From: Bartonella callosciuri
Lineage (GTDB): Bacteria > Pseudomonadota > Alphaproteobacteria > Rhizobiales > Rhizobiaceae
Assembly: GCF_014203215.1 (NCBI RefSeq)
Contig: NZ_JACHIM010000002.1
Location: 180,541 to 244,540 of the forward strand
DNA length: 64,000 bases
Reading direction: 5' to 3'
Position 1 is the first letter of the stretch, and the number at the start of each line of letters is the position of its first letter. Below the pieces are notes generated by a model. That model saw nothing but the letters and a program-made list of their open reading frames with translations. It searched no databases and was not told where the DNA came from. Made by a program: the position numbers and the translations under genes. Of this stretch, positions 50,427 through 60,754 are shown in pieces.

Positions 50427-52343
50427 TTGTCTGGGACATTGACGCCATTACTTGACCGTATTTGTTTACCACGAGATTTACGGGCATTGCCTGAGTCTGA
50501 TTTGGTAAGGTTAGCTGATGAATTGCGGGCGGAAACAATTGATGCAGTTTCCGTAACGGGTGGTCATCTTGGAGCGGGGCTTGGTGTCGTTGAGCTTACT
50601 GTTGCGTTGCATTATGTTTTTAATACACCTGAAGATAGGATTATTTGGGATGTTGGTCATCAAGCTTATCCGCATAAAATTTTAACAGGGCGTAGAGATA
50701 GAATTCGCACATTGCGTCAAGAAGGCGGATTATCAGGTTTTACGAAGCGTTCAGAAAGTGTATATGATCCATTTGGTGCAGGTCATTCTTCTACTTCTAT
50801 TTCAGCTGGCCTTGGCATGGCAGTGGCGAGTGTTTTGAAGGCAGAGGAAAGGCGGAACATCATTGCCGTCATTGGTGATGGTGCTATGTCTGCTGGTATG
50901 GCTTATGAAGCGATGAATAACGCTGGGGCTTTGGATGCGCGTTTGATTGTTATTCTTAATGATAACGATATGTCTATTGCACCGCCTACAGGTGCTATGA
51001 GTGCCCATCTTGCACGATTGGTTTCCCGTCCTGCTTACCGCAGTTTGCGTGAACGGGTAAAGGCACTCGGTAAAAAATTGCCTAAATTCTTTTTAGATAA
51101 GGCACGTCGTTCAGAGGAATTTGCACGTGGTTTTTTGGTTGGGGGAACCTTATTTGAGGAACTTGGCTTTTACTATGTTGGACCAATAGATGGCCATAAT
51201 TTAAGGCATTTATTGCCTGTTTTAAAAAATGTTCGCGAATATCCTAGTGGTCCTGTTTTGGTGCATGTGGTTACGCATAAAGGCAAGGGTTATGCGCCTG
51301 CGGAAGCATCATCTGATAAATATCATGGGGTTAATCGTTTTGATATTATAACAGGTAAACAGGTTAAAGTGCAAAGCAATGCTCTTCCTTATACGAAGGT
51401 ATTTTCTAAGGCTTTAATAGAGGAAGCGACGCATGATGATAAGATTGTGGGTATAACGGCGGCAATGCCAACTGGAACAGGCCTTGATTTTTTCGGGGAA
51501 AAATTTCCTGAAAGAATGTTTGACGTTGGTATTGCTGAGCAGCATGCAGTGACTTTTGCGGCAGGGCTTGCTTGTGAAGGGTACAAACCTTTTGTCGCAA
51601 TTTATTCCACCTTTTTACAGCGTGCTTATGATCAGATTATTCATGATGTGTCGATTCAAAAATTACCCGTGCGTTTTGCGGTTGATCGAGCAGGTTTTGT
51701 GGGGGCAGATGGTGCAACACATGCTGGCAGTTTTGATATTGTTTTTTTGGCTACTCTTCCTGAATTTGTTGTTATGGCGCCTTCTGATGAAGTCGAACTG
51801 ATGCATATGGTCCGTACTGCTGCAGCTTATGATCAGGGGCCAATTTCTTTTCGTTATCCGCGTGGTGAAGGTATTGGCATGGATTTACCGCAGCGCGGTG
51901 AGTTGCTTGAGATTGGAAAAGGGCGTGTTCTGCGTGAGGGAAACAGGATAGCTTTGGTTTGTTTTGGAACGCGGATGTCAGAAGTATTGGTGGCTGCTGA
52001 TGAGCTGGTCGCAGAGGGGTTATCTACGACGGTGGCGGATGCTCGGTTTGCAAAGCCTTTGGATAAGGATTTGATACGTCGTTTAGCACGTGAGCATGAG
52101 GTCTTAGTGACAATTGAAGAAGGTGCCATAGGGGGATTTGGAGCACACTTACTACAATTTTTGGCGCAAGAAGGGCTTTTAGAATATGGTTTGAAAGCTC
52201 GGACATTAACATTTCCTGATGAATATTTAAACCATGGTTCACCAGAGAAAGTTCTTTCACGCATAGGGCTTGATGCAGTTGGTATTATCAACACGGTTTT
52301 TACTGCTTTGGGACGTGAGATTCGGACCGTACAGAAAATTTGA
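50427..52343 (+). CDS. dxs: 1-deoxy-D-xylulose-5-phosphate synthase
   Basis: Dxs makes DXP from pyruvate and glyceraldehyde-3-phosphate, the first MEP-pathway step, using thiamine diphosphate. The 638-residue protein shows [21 protein letters not shown], the ThDP site [18 protein letters not shown], and [16 protein letters not shown] in the C-terminal half. Translation starts at TTG (50427), as TAAGGAG lies six bases upstream and no ATG fits. It is followed 7 bp later by the broken tlyA gene. Confidence 0.96.
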   Translation: MSGTLTPLLDRICLPRDLRALPESDLVRLADELRAETIDAVSVTGGHLGAGLGVVELTVALHYVFNTPEDRIIWDVGHQAYPHKILTGRRDRIRTLRQEGGLSGFTKRSESVYDPFGAGHSSTSISAGLGMAVASVLKAEERRNIIAVIGDGAMSAGMAYEAMNNAGALDARLIVILNDNDMSIAPPTGAMSAHLARLVSRPAYRSLRERVKALGKKLPKFFLDKARRSEEFARGFLVGGTLFEELGFYYVGPIDGHNLRHLLPVLKNVREYPSGPVLVHVVTHKGKGYAPAEASSDKYHGVNRFDIITGKQVKVQSNALPYTKVFSKALIEEATHDDKIVGITAAMPTGTGLDFFGEKFPERMFDVGIAEQHAVTFAAGLACEGYKPFVAIYSTFLQRAYDQIIHDVSIQKLPVRFAVDRAGFVGADGATHAGSFDIVFLATLPEFVVMAPSDEVELMHMVRTAAAYDQGPISFRYPRGEGIGMDLPQRGELLEIGKGRVLREGNRIALVCFGTRMSEVLVAADELVAEGLSTTVADARFAKPLDKDLIRRLAREHEVLVTIEEGAIGGFGAHLLQFLAQEGLLEYGLKARTLTFPDEYLNHGSPEKVLSRIGLDAVGIINTVFTALGREIRTVQKI

Positions 52344-52350
52344 GTGTGAG

Positions 52351-53091
52351 ATGGCTATTAGAAAAAGGCTTAATATTCTTTTAGTTGAAAAAAACTTTTT
52401 TACGACACGCTCATGGGCACGTGATGCGATTTTACGTCAAACGGTGAAGGTTAATGATGAGATCATTTTAAAAGCTGGGCAAATTATTTCTGATGATGCA
52501 GAAATTATCGTTTGCGATCCTGCACAGAAATATGTTTCACGTGCGGCGTTAAAATTGATCAGTGCACTTGATGCATTTCCAATTGTAACGGATAAAGTGA
52601 CTGTTATTGATATCGGTGCATTAACAGGGAGGTACGCAAGTTTTGTTAGAACGTGGAGTAGCTCATGTTATTGCTGTTGAGGTTGGTCATCATCAATTGG
52701 ATACACGTTTATCTAGTAATAGTGCGATAACCTTGTTAGAAGGCTTAAATGTTAGAGATTTGAAAGAAGAACATTTAGGTGGTCGGGAAATTGATCTCAT
52801 TGTTTCAGATGCCAGTTTTATTTCTCTCAAATTGGCATTGCCTCCTGTTTTGTCTTTAGCGAAGAAGGGAGTCCAAGCTGTTTTATTGATAGGGCCTCAA
52901 TTTGAGGTTGGTCGTAAGCATATTGGTAAGGGTAGGGTATTGAAGATTCATCAGTAGCGAAAGAAACTGCTGAAAGACTTTTTGATTGGCTGAATACGCA
53001 GAGTGAGTGGAATGCAAAAGGCCTGCTTCCTTCGCCTATTGCAGGTGCTGATTTGAAATATTTGTTATTTGGAGAAAACAAGAGTGAGTGA
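52351..53091 (+). pseudogene. tlyA: TlyA-family rRNA methyltransferase (hemolysin), broken by two frameshifts
   Basis: The intact family has an S4 RNA-binding N-domain and an FtsJ-like methyltransferase that 2'-O-methylates rRNA. The S4 part reads RLNILLVEKNFFTTRSWARD in frame. In motif I the gene reads IDIGALTGRYASF, where the family reads GASTGGFTQVLLERG, and a loss of about two bases moves the frame. The continuation LERGVAHVIAVEVGHHQLD is in the next frame. A second change near 52941 restores the original frame (DSSVAKETAERLFDWL) until the TGA at 53089-53091. The methyltransferase core is therefore not produced intact. Two compensating lesions show it has been dead long enough to mutate twice. 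Confidence 0.9.
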
Positions 53092-54337
53092 CAATGTCAT
53101 AATCGATCATATTGGAGCGAATGGCAATGGTGTCATCAAAACATCGCATGGCTTGGTTTATGTTCCTTTTACTTTACCAGGAGAGCGTGCCGAAATCATC
53201 GTTGATGGAAAATACGCTAAACTCATAGTATTAAAGGAAAAGTCACCAGAACGTATTGATGCCCTTTGTCAGCATTTTGGAGAATGTGGGGGGTGCACAC
53301 TCCAACATTGGCATGCTGGTGCTTATCGCATATGGAAAAGACAACTGGTTGTTGATGCACTGAAAGAATATGGGCTTGATATTGTTGTTTCACCTTTAAT
53401 TGAATGTAAGCCCTATAGCCGTCGGCGAATTACTTTAACGGCAGCCATGACACCGCAAGGCTATAGAGTTGGTTTTAACCGCCATGTTGCTCATGATATT
53501 GTAGCTCTTGAGGAATGTCCAGTAAGCCGTTCAGAGATTATATCGAAACTCGATGATATTAGGATGCTATGTGCTTTTCTAAGTAATCATGTAAAACGGT
53601 TTCATATTACGATAACACACGTTGAAAATGGTTTAGATGTTGCTTTAAGCGGTTGTGTTATAGGCGATGAATCACTTCGTCAGAAAATGATCTGTGCAGC
53701 CCTTTCATGTGGGATTACACGATTGTCTGTAGAAGGTGAAATTTTAGTTGAACAAGAAAAACCATTGATTTACTTCGGAGATGTCTGTGTTGAATTTCCG
53801 GCTGGTGGATTTCTCCAAACGACGTCTGAAGCAGAAAATATCATGGGTGATATTATTTTGACTCATTTAAAAAAAGCAAAGAATGCTGCTGATTTGTTTT
53901 CAGGAGTGGGAACATTTACGTTGCGTATGGCAAAAAAGGTAAATGTTCATGCGGTCGAAAATGATGAGGGTGCATTAGCAAACTTAGATTCAGCAGCACG
54001 TTTTGCGACTGGTTTAAAAACAGTAACCTGTGAAAAACGTGATCTTTTTCGCCGTCCACTTTCTGCGAAGGAACTTGAGCGTTTTGAGTGTGTTGTTTTT
54101 GATCCTCCACGCGCTGGTGCACAAGAACAAGTACGTGAATTGGCGAAGACAACAATCCCACGCGTGATAGCTATTTCCTGCAATCCTGTTACGTTTGCTC
54201 GTGATTTATCTCTTCTTGTTGCAGGGGGGTATACGGTAGAACAAATCATACCGATTGATCAATTCTTATGGTCACCACATGTTGAAGTTATTGCTGTTTT
54301 AAGCAAGCGCAAAATAAAGGTAGGTTGGAAGTTTTAG
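53084..54337 (+). CDS. 23S rRNA/tRNA uracil-C5 methyltransferase, TrmA/RlmD family
   Basis: The 417-residue protein has an N-terminal TRAM domain, the Fe-S cluster cysteines in CQHFGECGGCTLQHW, and SAM motifs around ADLFSGVGTFTLRMAKK. The catalytic segment is VVFDPPRAGAQEQV, with the nucleophile in AISCNPVTFARDL. Whether it targets U1939, U747 or a tRNA is not decidable here. The start is GTG at 53084, with GGAG eight bases upstream. It overlaps the tlyA stop by eight bases, so translation was once coupled to tlyA. Confidence 0.92.
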   Translation: MSDNVIIDHIGANGNGVIKTSHGLVYVPFTLPGERAEIIVDGKYAKLIVLKEKSPERIDALCQHFGECGGCTLQHWHAGAYRIWKRQLVVDALKEYGLDIVVSPLIECKPYSRRRITLTAAMTPQGYRVGFNRHVAHDIVALEECPVSRSEIISKLDDIRMLCAFLSNHVKRFHITITHVENGLDVALSGCVIGDESLRQKMICAALSCGITRLSVEGEILVEQEKPLIYFGDVCVEFPAGGFLQTTSEAENIMGDIILTHLKKAKNAADLFSGVGTFTLRMAKKVNVHAVENDEGALANLDSAARFATGLKTVTCEKRDLFRRPLSAKELERFECVVFDPPRAGAQEQVRELAKTTIPRVIAISCNPVTFARDLSLLVAGGYTVEQIIPIDQFLWSPHVEVIAVLSKRKIKVGWKF

Positions 54338-54378
54338 TCGCAATTGAAAAGATCTTTTGAATTCCATTGAAATTCTTC

Positions 54379-54423
54379 AATCAAATTGATTTTATTATTC
54401 ATAAAATAATCAACCATTTGATT
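54379..54423. terminator. AT-rich hairpin between convergent methyltransferase and tldD genes
   Basis: AATCAAAT (54379-54386) pairs perfectly with ATTTGATT (54416-54423), enclosing a second hairpin (TTGATTTTAT…ATAAAATAATCAA). It lies in the gap between two convergent genes, where a bidirectional terminator would be expected. The stem is AT-rich and the U-tract is weak, so the call is tentative. Confidence 0.4.
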
Positions 54424-54664
54424 AATAACAATACTTTATTTCGTTTTAGCTTGAGTTAGAGCACTGAGTACAATAAAATTTTCTTGTTTTATTTTCCTTA
54501 TTATTGGAACATAAAAACACCTATTTGACTCTTATAAGAGAAAGTGGCGTTATAGATAAAAACCATTTGAAAAAGGATGAATATCTATCCTTTATGAATC
54601 CTCTTAATGCAAAAAGTATATGACAACATTGGGAGTTGGTAAATATAACGTTGCCACTAGCTTA

Positions 54665-56086
54665 TTACGTCATAAGCACTGTTCCACCAATTGTCATATT
54701 ATTGATTCGCAAATGGGGTTGTCCAACACCAACAGGGACGTTTTGTCCAGCTTTTCCGCACATTCCTATACCATTATCAAGTTTGCTATCATTGCCAATC
54801 ATTGTGATACGTTTCATAGCATCAGGTCCATTTCCAATAAGGGTTGCACCTTTGATTGGCGCTACAATTTTGCCATTTTCTACTCTGTAAGCTTCGGTAC
54901 ATTCAAAAACGAATTTTCCAGAAGTAATATCAACTTGTCCTCCGCCAAATGAAACAGCATAGATACCGTTTTTTAATGAAGATAGAATTTCTTCAGGCGT
55001 TTTGTCTCCTCCTAGCATGAGCGTATTGGTCATTCTTGGCATTGGCGCATGTGCATAGGATTCACGCCGTCCATTTCCGGTTGGCTTAACCCCCATAAGT
55101 CGTGCATTCAACCTGTCTTGCATAAAACCAACGAGCTTTCCATCTTCAATAAGAACGTTATATCCTGATGGAGTCCCTTCATCATCAATGGTGAGTGAAC
55201 CACGGCACTGGGGAATTGTACCATCATCAACAACGGTTACACCTTTTGCAGCAACTTGTTGGCCCAAAAGTCCAGAAAAAGCAGATGTTTTTTTGCGGTT
55301 AAAATCCCCTTCTAAACCATGGCCTACTGCTTCATGAAGCATAACGCCGGGCCATCCATTGGCTAAAACAACATCAAATGTTCCTGCTGGTGCTGATTCT
55401 GCTTCTAAATTTATGAGAGCCATACGCAAGGCTTCATCAGCAGCTTTTTTCCAATTTTCTTCACTAATGAATTGGCTAAATGTTTGCCGTCCACCACAAC
55501 CATAGAAGCCATTTTCACGCCGATCTCCCTCAGCTGCAACGACAGAGAGAGAAAGTCGTACAAGAGGACGAATATCACGAATCAGATGCCCGTCTGCGCG
55601 TAAAATTTCAACATGCTGTAGTGAACCGGAAAGAGAAACCGTCACTTGATGCAATTTATCATTTTTTGCACGTAAATAGGCATCAATTTTTTGTAAAAGT
55701 GCACTTTTTTCTTCAAATGACGGAGTATTAAGAGGGTTATGGGGTTGATAAAGCCTTTTGTTTGTTTTTTGAGGTGGTGCACTATAAGGTCCTGCATGAT
55801 TATTATAGGTTACAGCTTTCGCTGCTTTACTAGCACGCTTGAGTGCAGCAGCTGATAATTCACTAGAATGTGCATATCCGGTAGCCTCTCCAGCAACAAC
55901 GCGCAGACCGAAACCTATATCTTGGTGAAATGAACCATTTTTAAGTTGTCCATTATCAAATACAAGCGTTTCGCTTTCTGTATACTCAAGGTAAAGTTCG
56001 CCATCATCAGCATGATGAAGGGTTTCTTGTACAAGTGATTGCACTTTAGATGAAGCAATATCAAAATGGTCAATCAGCGATTTCAT
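54665..56086 (-). CDS. tldD: TldD-type metalloprotease subunit
   Basis: TldD with TldE forms a zinc-dependent protease that cleaves unfolded peptides and is linked to CcdA and microcin processing in E. coli. The 473-residue protein carries the metal site VMLHEAVGHGLEGD (HExxxH, about residue 250) and the C-terminal GIGMCGKAGQNVPVGVGQPHLRI. Its partner TldE/PmbA is not in this window. It lies next to the IalB-like gene, transcribed the same way. Confidence 0.95.
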   Translation of the reverse strand: MKSLIDHFDIASSKVQSLVQETLHHADDGELYLEYTESETLVFDNGQLKNGSFHQDIGFGLRVVAGEATGYAHSSELSAAALKRASKAAKAVTYNNHAGPYSAPPQKTNKRLYQPHNPLNTPSFEEKSALLQKIDAYLRAKNDKLHQVTVSLSGSLQHVEILRADGHLIRDIRPLVRLSLSVVAAEGDRRENGFYGCGGRQTFSQFISEENWKKAADEALRMALINLEAESAPAGTFDVVLANGWPGVMLHEAVGHGLEGDFNRKKTSAFSGLLGQQVAAKGVTVVDDGTIPQCRGSLTIDDEGTPSGYNVLIEDGKLVGFMQDRLNARLMGVKPTGNGRRESYAHAPMPRMTNTLMLGGDKTPEEILSSLKNGIYAVSFGGGQVDITSGKFVFECTEAYRVENGKIVAPIKGATLIGNGPDAMKRITMIGNDSKLDNGIGMCGKAGQNVPVGVGQPHLRINNMTIGGTVLMT

Positions 56087-56195
56087 AATAGTGATCCTAT
56101 TTTCATGAGTCCTTAGAAGATTTCTAGTTGCTAAATTTAAGAAGCGGCGAAGTGTGCACTATAAGGGTTTAATTATTTAATGTGCGTAAATTTTA

Positions 56196-56774
56196 TTATG
56201 TTGGTAAGGTTGCATAAGCATCACTAAGACCATGAAGATCAATACGGCTTCCCACTCCTTGCTCGGGAGTTGTAAAAATGAAATAGGTTGCTGTTTTACC
56301 TTTTAAAAAGACTTGTAGGATATCTTCTTTAAGAATGGCTTCAGCAACGCAGTTATCACCGAGACAGCGACGGTATTCGACTTTTCCTATATTTTGATCG
56401 TCAATTTTAAGTCCAACACCAGGACGCAACTCAACGCGGATTGGAACAAAAACACGCATCAAAGCGCCTTGATTTTGAGGGAGTTTATAAAATGTAACAC
56501 GCAAGGTAATATCATGGCGATTTTGTGTGTGGACATTTTGTACAACTTCACATTGTAGATTAGGTGTACCCAGTGGAAGAGAACAAACTTTTGTCCATGC
56601 ACCATAGGTTTGGGGGGAAGGGACATTTTGTGCGTTGGACGTTTGTGCAAAAGCATGGTTTGTCGAAGCGTTATAGAGTGTGTAAATAACAGCACCAACA
56701 AAGAAAGTTTTTTTTAGTAATTTATAAAATATCACAGAAAATCCTAACCATCTCAGCATTACGCTTTTACGCAT
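56196..56774 (-). CDS. Invasion-associated locus B (IalB) family protein
   Basis: The 192-residue protein has an N-terminal signal or anchor sequence (about residues 20-44, ending before QTSNAQ). The IalB family core follows, with YGAWTKVCSL, QCEVVQ and VEYRRCLGDNCVAEA, whose paired cysteines are typical of the periplasmic domain. In Bartonella, IalB family members contribute to erythrocyte invasion, but relatives also occur in non-pathogenic rhizobia beside tldD, so a general envelope role is equally likely. Confidence 0.88.
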   Translation of the reverse strand: MRKSVMLRWLGFSVIFYKLLKKTFFVGAVIYTLYNASTNHAFAQTSNAQNVPSPQTYGAWTKVCSLPLGTPNLQCEVVQNVHTQNRHDITLRVTFYKLPQNQGALMRVFVPIRVELRPGVGLKIDDQNIGKVEYRRCLGDNCVAEAILKEDILQVFLKGKTATYFIFTTPEQGVGSRIDLHGLSDAYATLPT

Positions 56775-57117
56775 AGCTTTGCATAAAAATAAACTCTTAA
56801 ATTAAATATAACACAAAACCATTATGGTCCCAAACATATTAATCCATATGCACAAATAAAAAAGGAGACAAACAATCTGTCATAGAAGACAAAGTCTTTA
56901 GTGTTGTTTTATGAGTTTAGTATGAGGTATTTTTATGGTACATTTGGTGTTGAAAAATGTATTTTTGTTGCAAGTATCTCTGTCTGTTTTTAGGGGATAC
57001 ATATAAGAGGGATCTCCTACTATATTCTCAAAAATACTATGATGTTAATTAGTCATTCTTATATGCTAGATAGTATTTATTTGTCGATGATGAAAGTAGA
57101 AAGGGTATTTGAACGGA

Positions 57118-58035
57118 ATGTCTGTTTCAGGAGAATTAACGGCTGCAAGGGATAAACCAATTCTGCCAAAATCCAGTATTGGTGATTATATCACTTTATT
57201 AAAGCCACGCGTTATGTCACTTGTTGTATTTACAGCTCTAGTTGGATTGGTGATATCGCCCGTTCGTATGAATCTATTTTATGGTTTTTTAGCAATTTTT
57301 TGTATTGCTATAGGTGGTGGTGGTGCAGGGGCACTGAATATGTGGTATGATGCTGATATTGATGCAGTGATGGAACGTACCAAAAATCGTCCTATTCCTA
57401 CCGGTAAAATCAGTCCCAGAAAGGCATTTGTTTTTGGTATGGTCCTTTCTATGCTGTCAGTGTTGATTATGGGCAGCTTCATTAATTGGTTTGCAGCATT
57501 TCTGCTTGCGTTCACAATCTTCTTTTATATCGTTGTCTATACAATTTGGTTAAAGCGTAGAACGCCACAAAATATTGTTATTGGCGGTGCATCTGGGGCC
57601 TTCCCACCTATGATTGGATGGGCTGCGGCAACGGGGACAGTGAACATTGAGAGCTTTTTATTATTTTTAATCATTTTTATGTGGACACCACCACATTTTT
57701 GGTCTCTTTCTTTGTTTTCATCTCTTGATTATGATGCGGCAGATATTCCTATGATGCCTAATGTGCGAGGTGAACGGTCAACAAAAAAACAGATTTTAGT
57801 TTATTCTATTATTATGGCGATATGTGCTACGGGACCTTATATTACCGGTTTTGCTCAGATTACTTATGGTATTTTTTCAACAATTTTAAGCATTACCTTC
57901 ATTTATTTTGCTTATCGGCTTTGGAAAACTGATACGCACGAGAAAACTATTCTACGAGCAAAGAAAACGTTTTTCTTTTCATTATTTTATTTGTTTGCTA
58001 TATTCGCAGTTCTTTTGATTGAAGCTCTGGTTTGA
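57118..58035 (+). CDS. ctaB: Protoheme IX farnesyltransferase (heme O synthase)
   Basis: CtaB (CyoE/CoxX) converts heme B to heme O for bo3- and aa3-type oxidases. It is a 305-residue UbiA-superfamily protein with eight or nine helices. It has the Asp-rich motif NMWYDADIDAVMERTKNRPIPTG and the GASGAFPPMIGWAAATG segment. ATG 57118 is used, and a TTG at 57109 is also in frame. In rhizobia this gene sits inside a cox cluster between tldD/ialB and ispH. Here it stands alone between the same neighbours. Confidence 0.94.
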   Translation: MSVSGELTAARDKPILPKSSIGDYITLLKPRVMSLVVFTALVGLVISPVRMNLFYGFLAIFCIAIGGGGAGALNMWYDADIDAVMERTKNRPIPTGKISPRKAFVFGMVLSMLSVLIMGSFINWFAAFLLAFTIFFYIVVYTIWLKRRTPQNIVIGGASGAFPPMIGWAAATGTVNIESFLLFLIIFMWTPPHFWSLSLFSSLDYDAADIPMMPNVRGERSTKKQILVYSIIMAICATGPYITGFAQITYGIFSTILSITFIYFAYRLWKTDTHEKTILRAKKTFFFSLFYLFAIFAVLLIEALV

Positions 58036-58130
58036 TTTTTATCATCTTTTAATCTTGTTAAATAAGGAGTAAAAATTAAAGGGTTTTTCATTAAAAAAAC
58101 GCACTAACAGCATACCATCAATACAATGCT

Positions 58131-58149
58131 TTTGTATATTATATACAAA
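58131..58149. promoter_or_regulatory. Perfect 8-bp dyad upstream of ispH
   Basis: TTTGTATA-TTA-TATACAAA is a perfect inverted repeat with 8-base arms and a 3-base spacer, 94 bp before the ispH start. It could be an operator or part of a promoter. It does not match the Irr-type TTTAGAANNNTTCTAAA dyad. Confidence 0.4.
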
Positions 58150-58242
58150 CTAATGTTTTCAATCTTTCTTTTACGCACTTGTACAGGTTTATAGGGGTAG
58201 AGTGGGTATCTGGTCCAAGTTTTAGAGATGAAAGGATAGGTT

Positions 58243-59274
58243 ATGTGTATACTCCCTTCTTTAACAATGCGCCTTTGCAGTCCACGTGGATTTTGCGCGG
58301 GGGTTGATCGTGCGATTCAAATTGTTATTCTTGCGTTAAAAAAATATGGGGCTCCAGTCTATGTTCGTCATGAAATTGTCCACAACCGTTATGTAGTTGA
58401 GGGGTTACAGCAGCGTGGTGCTATTTTTGTTGAAGAGCTTTATGAGATTCCAGAAGAGTATCGTAGTCAACCTGTTGTGTTTTCTGCTCATGGGGTACCA
58501 AAATCAGTACCAGAAGAGGCGCGTCAATATAATCTGTTATATCTCGATGCAACATGTCCTTTGGTTTCTAAGGTTCATAAACAAGCGATAAGACATCAAC
58601 GTCATGGTCGCCATGTCATATTGATTGGTCATGCTGGTCACCCAGAGGTAATAGGAACAATGGGACAGCTTGAAAAAGGAGCTGTTACATTAGTTGAAAC
58701 AGTAAAGGACGCTTTATATTATCAACCAGATGATCCTAAAAAATTAGGATTTGTCACGCAAACAACACTTTCTATCGAAGATACGGCAGAAATTATTGAG
58801 GTGTTGCAACAGCGTTTTCCTGCGTTAGAAGCACCAGCTGCTGAATCAATTTGTTATGCCACCACGAATCGACAAGATGCTGTTAAGGCTGCAGCATTAG
58901 GGAGCGATCTATTTTTAATTGTCGGTGCACCAAATTCTTCTAATTCACGACGTTTGGTAGAGGTTGCTCAGAGAGCTGGTGCGCGACAGGCTATTTTAGT
59001 GCAAGGCGTTCATGAAATTGATTTCGATCAGCTTGGAGTTCTTTCTGTCGTGAGTCTCTCAGCTGGGGCATCTGCCCCTGAAGTTATTGTTAATGAAATT
59101 ATTACAGCTTTTCGTAAGCGTTATGACGTTAAAATAGAATTAACTGAAACTGCAGTAGAAACGGAGACATTTTTAGTGAATCGCGAATTGCGCGATGTCA
59201 TTTTAACCCCTAAAGATATGGCTTTCGTTAATGGTCAGGTTGAGACGTTAACAAATGAAAATGATGATAGATAA
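58243..59274 (+). CDS. ispH: 4-hydroxy-3-methylbut-2-enyl diphosphate reductase
   Basis: IspH is the last MEP-pathway enzyme and makes IPP and DMAPP using a 4Fe-4S cluster. The 343-residue protein has cluster cysteines in [13 protein letters not shown] (Cys18), [11 protein letters not shown] (about 105) and [10 protein letters not shown] (about 204), plus [12 protein letters not shown] and [16 protein letters not shown] precedes the ATG. It is followed by thrB and rnhA with short gaps, a conserved rhizobial operon. Confidence 0.97.
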   Translation: MCILPSLTMRLCSPRGFCAGVDRAIQIVILALKKYGAPVYVRHEIVHNRYVVEGLQQRGAIFVEELYEIPEEYRSQPVVFSAHGVPKSVPEEARQYNLLYLDATCPLVSKVHKQAIRHQRHGRHVILIGHAGHPEVIGTMGQLEKGAVTLVETVKDALYYQPDDPKKLGFVTQTTLSIEDTAEIIEVLQQRFPALEAPAAESICYATTNRQDAVKAAALGSDLFLIVGAPNSSNSRRLVEVAQRAGARQAILVQGVHEIDFDQLGVLSVVSLSAGASAPEVIVNEIITAFRKRYDVKIELTETAVETETFLVNRELRDVILTPKDMAFVNGQVETLTNENDDR

Positions 59275-59298
59275 AAGACTGAAAACGAAAGCAAAATA

Positions 59299-60258
59299 AT
59301 GGCAGTTTACACTGATATTCATCGCAATGATTTGGAAGCATTTTTGACGCGTTATTCAATCGGTTTACTTTTATCTTATCAAGGGATAGCAGAAGGAATT
59401 GAGAATTCCAATTTTATGCTTTATACAACAGAAGGGAAGTTTATTTTAACGCTTTATGAGAAGCGTGTTTCAAAAGATGATTTGCCTTTTTTTTGTAGTC
59501 TTATGCAACACTTGGGGCAGCGTGGAATTCCTTGCCCTCAACCGATAGTTCAAAATGATGGGACAATGATTGGTGAATTAGCAGGACGTCCGGCTGCTAT
59601 TATTACTTTTTTGGAAGGGGTGTGGGTCCATCATCCCAATGTATGTCATTGTGGCGAAGTAGGGTCTAGCTTAGCGCAATTGCATTTAGCAGGACAAGAT
59701 TTTTCACTTAGTCGTAGAAATACTCTTTCTATCGTGGATTGGAAACTATTATGGAAAAGTTGCCAAACGGGAGGAGATACGTTGCTTAAAGAGTTTGGGC
59801 AAAAAATTAATACCGAGTTGGCTTTTTTAGAAGAAAATTGGCCGTTGAATTTGCCAACGGGTATTATTCATGCTGATTTGTTTAATGATAATGTATTTTT
59901 TTTAAACCATCATCTTTCTGGCATTATAGATTTCTATTTTGCTTGTAATGATTTTTTAGCTTATGATTTGGCAATCTGTCTGAATGCTTGGTGTTTTGAA
60001 TATGATCATTCCTATAATCTTACCAAAGCACGTAGGCTATTGGAAAATTATCAAAAAATGAGGCCATTGGTGCCTTTAGAATTGGACGCGATTCCCCTGT
60101 TAGTGCGTGGGGCGGCTTTGCGTTTTTTACTCACACGTCTTTATGATTGGTTTCATACGCCGTCTGCTAGTTTTGTCGTGAAGAAAGATCCATGGGAATA
60201 CTGGTACAAGCTTTGTTTCTTCAGTGATGCGCCGTCGCTGCGTGAATTAGGTTTTTAA
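59299..60258 (+). CDS. thrB: Homoserine kinase (ThrB, aminoglycoside-kinase fold)
   Basis: This enzyme phosphorylates homoserine on the way to threonine. The 319-residue protein belongs to the kinase-fold ThrB found in rhizobia rather than the GHMP type. It has the Brenner-type motif [32 protein letters not shown] and an N-terminal [21 protein letters not shown] segment. rnhA follows by 5 bp, so all three of ispH, thrB and rnhA are probably one unit. Confidence 0.93.
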   Translation: MAVYTDIHRNDLEAFLTRYSIGLLLSYQGIAEGIENSNFMLYTTEGKFILTLYEKRVSKDDLPFFCSLMQHLGQRGIPCPQPIVQNDGTMIGELAGRPAAIITFLEGVWVHHPNVCHCGEVGSSLAQLHLAGQDFSLSRRNTLSIVDWKLLWKSCQTGGDTLLKEFGQKINTELAFLEENWPLNLPTGIIHADLFNDNVFFLNHHLSGIIDFYFACNDFLAYDLAICLNAWCFEYDHSYNLTKARRLLENYQKMRPLVPLELDAIPLLVRGAALRFLLTRLYDWFHTPSASFVVKKDPWEYWYKLCFFSDAPSLRELGF

Positions 60259-60263
60259 ATTTT

Positions 60264-60731
60264 ATGTTAAATCAGCAGAAAGTCGTTGAAATTTATACAG
60301 ATGGTGCATGTTCAGGGAATCCTGGCGTTGGAGGTTGGGGAGCAATTTTACGCTGGAATGGCCATGAACGTGAGCTTTATGGTGGAGAAGCGCACACGAC
60401 CAACAATCAAATGGAATTGACAGCAGCGATTTGTGCATTGAAGGCACTTAAAGAATCCTGCTCGGTCGATCTTTATACGGACTCAATTTATGTACGCAAT
60501 GGTATTTCTATGTGGCTTGAAGAGTGGAAGAAGAATAATTGGCGTACTGTATCAAAAAAGCCTGTGAAAAATAGAGAGTTATGGCAAGCTCTTGAAAACG
60601 CCTGTTCTCGTCATACTATTAGATGGCACTGGGTAAAAGGGCATGCTGGTCATCCGATCAATGAGCGTGCAGATGCACTTGCAAGGAAAGCAATTACAGA
60701 ATATCGCGAAAATGAATATTTTTTAAAATAG
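60264..60731 (+). CDS. rnhA: Ribonuclease HI
   Basis: The 155-residue protein cleaves the RNA strand of RNA-DNA hybrids. The four acidic catalytic residues are visible in [33 protein letters not shown] and [11 protein letters not shown]. It is the last gene of the ispH-thrB-rnhA set and converges with the DsbD-N gene after 23 bp. With rnhB, both RNase H types are present. Confidence 0.97.
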   Translation: MLNQQKVVEIYTDGACSGNPGVGGWGAILRWNGHERELYGGEAHTTNNQMELTAAICALKALKESCSVDLYTDSIYVRNGISMWLEEWKKNNWRTVSKKPVKNRELWQALENACSRHTIRWHWVKGHAGHPINERADALARKAITEYRENEYFLK

Positions 60732-60754
60732 TCTTTTTTGCAAGATTTTCTTTT

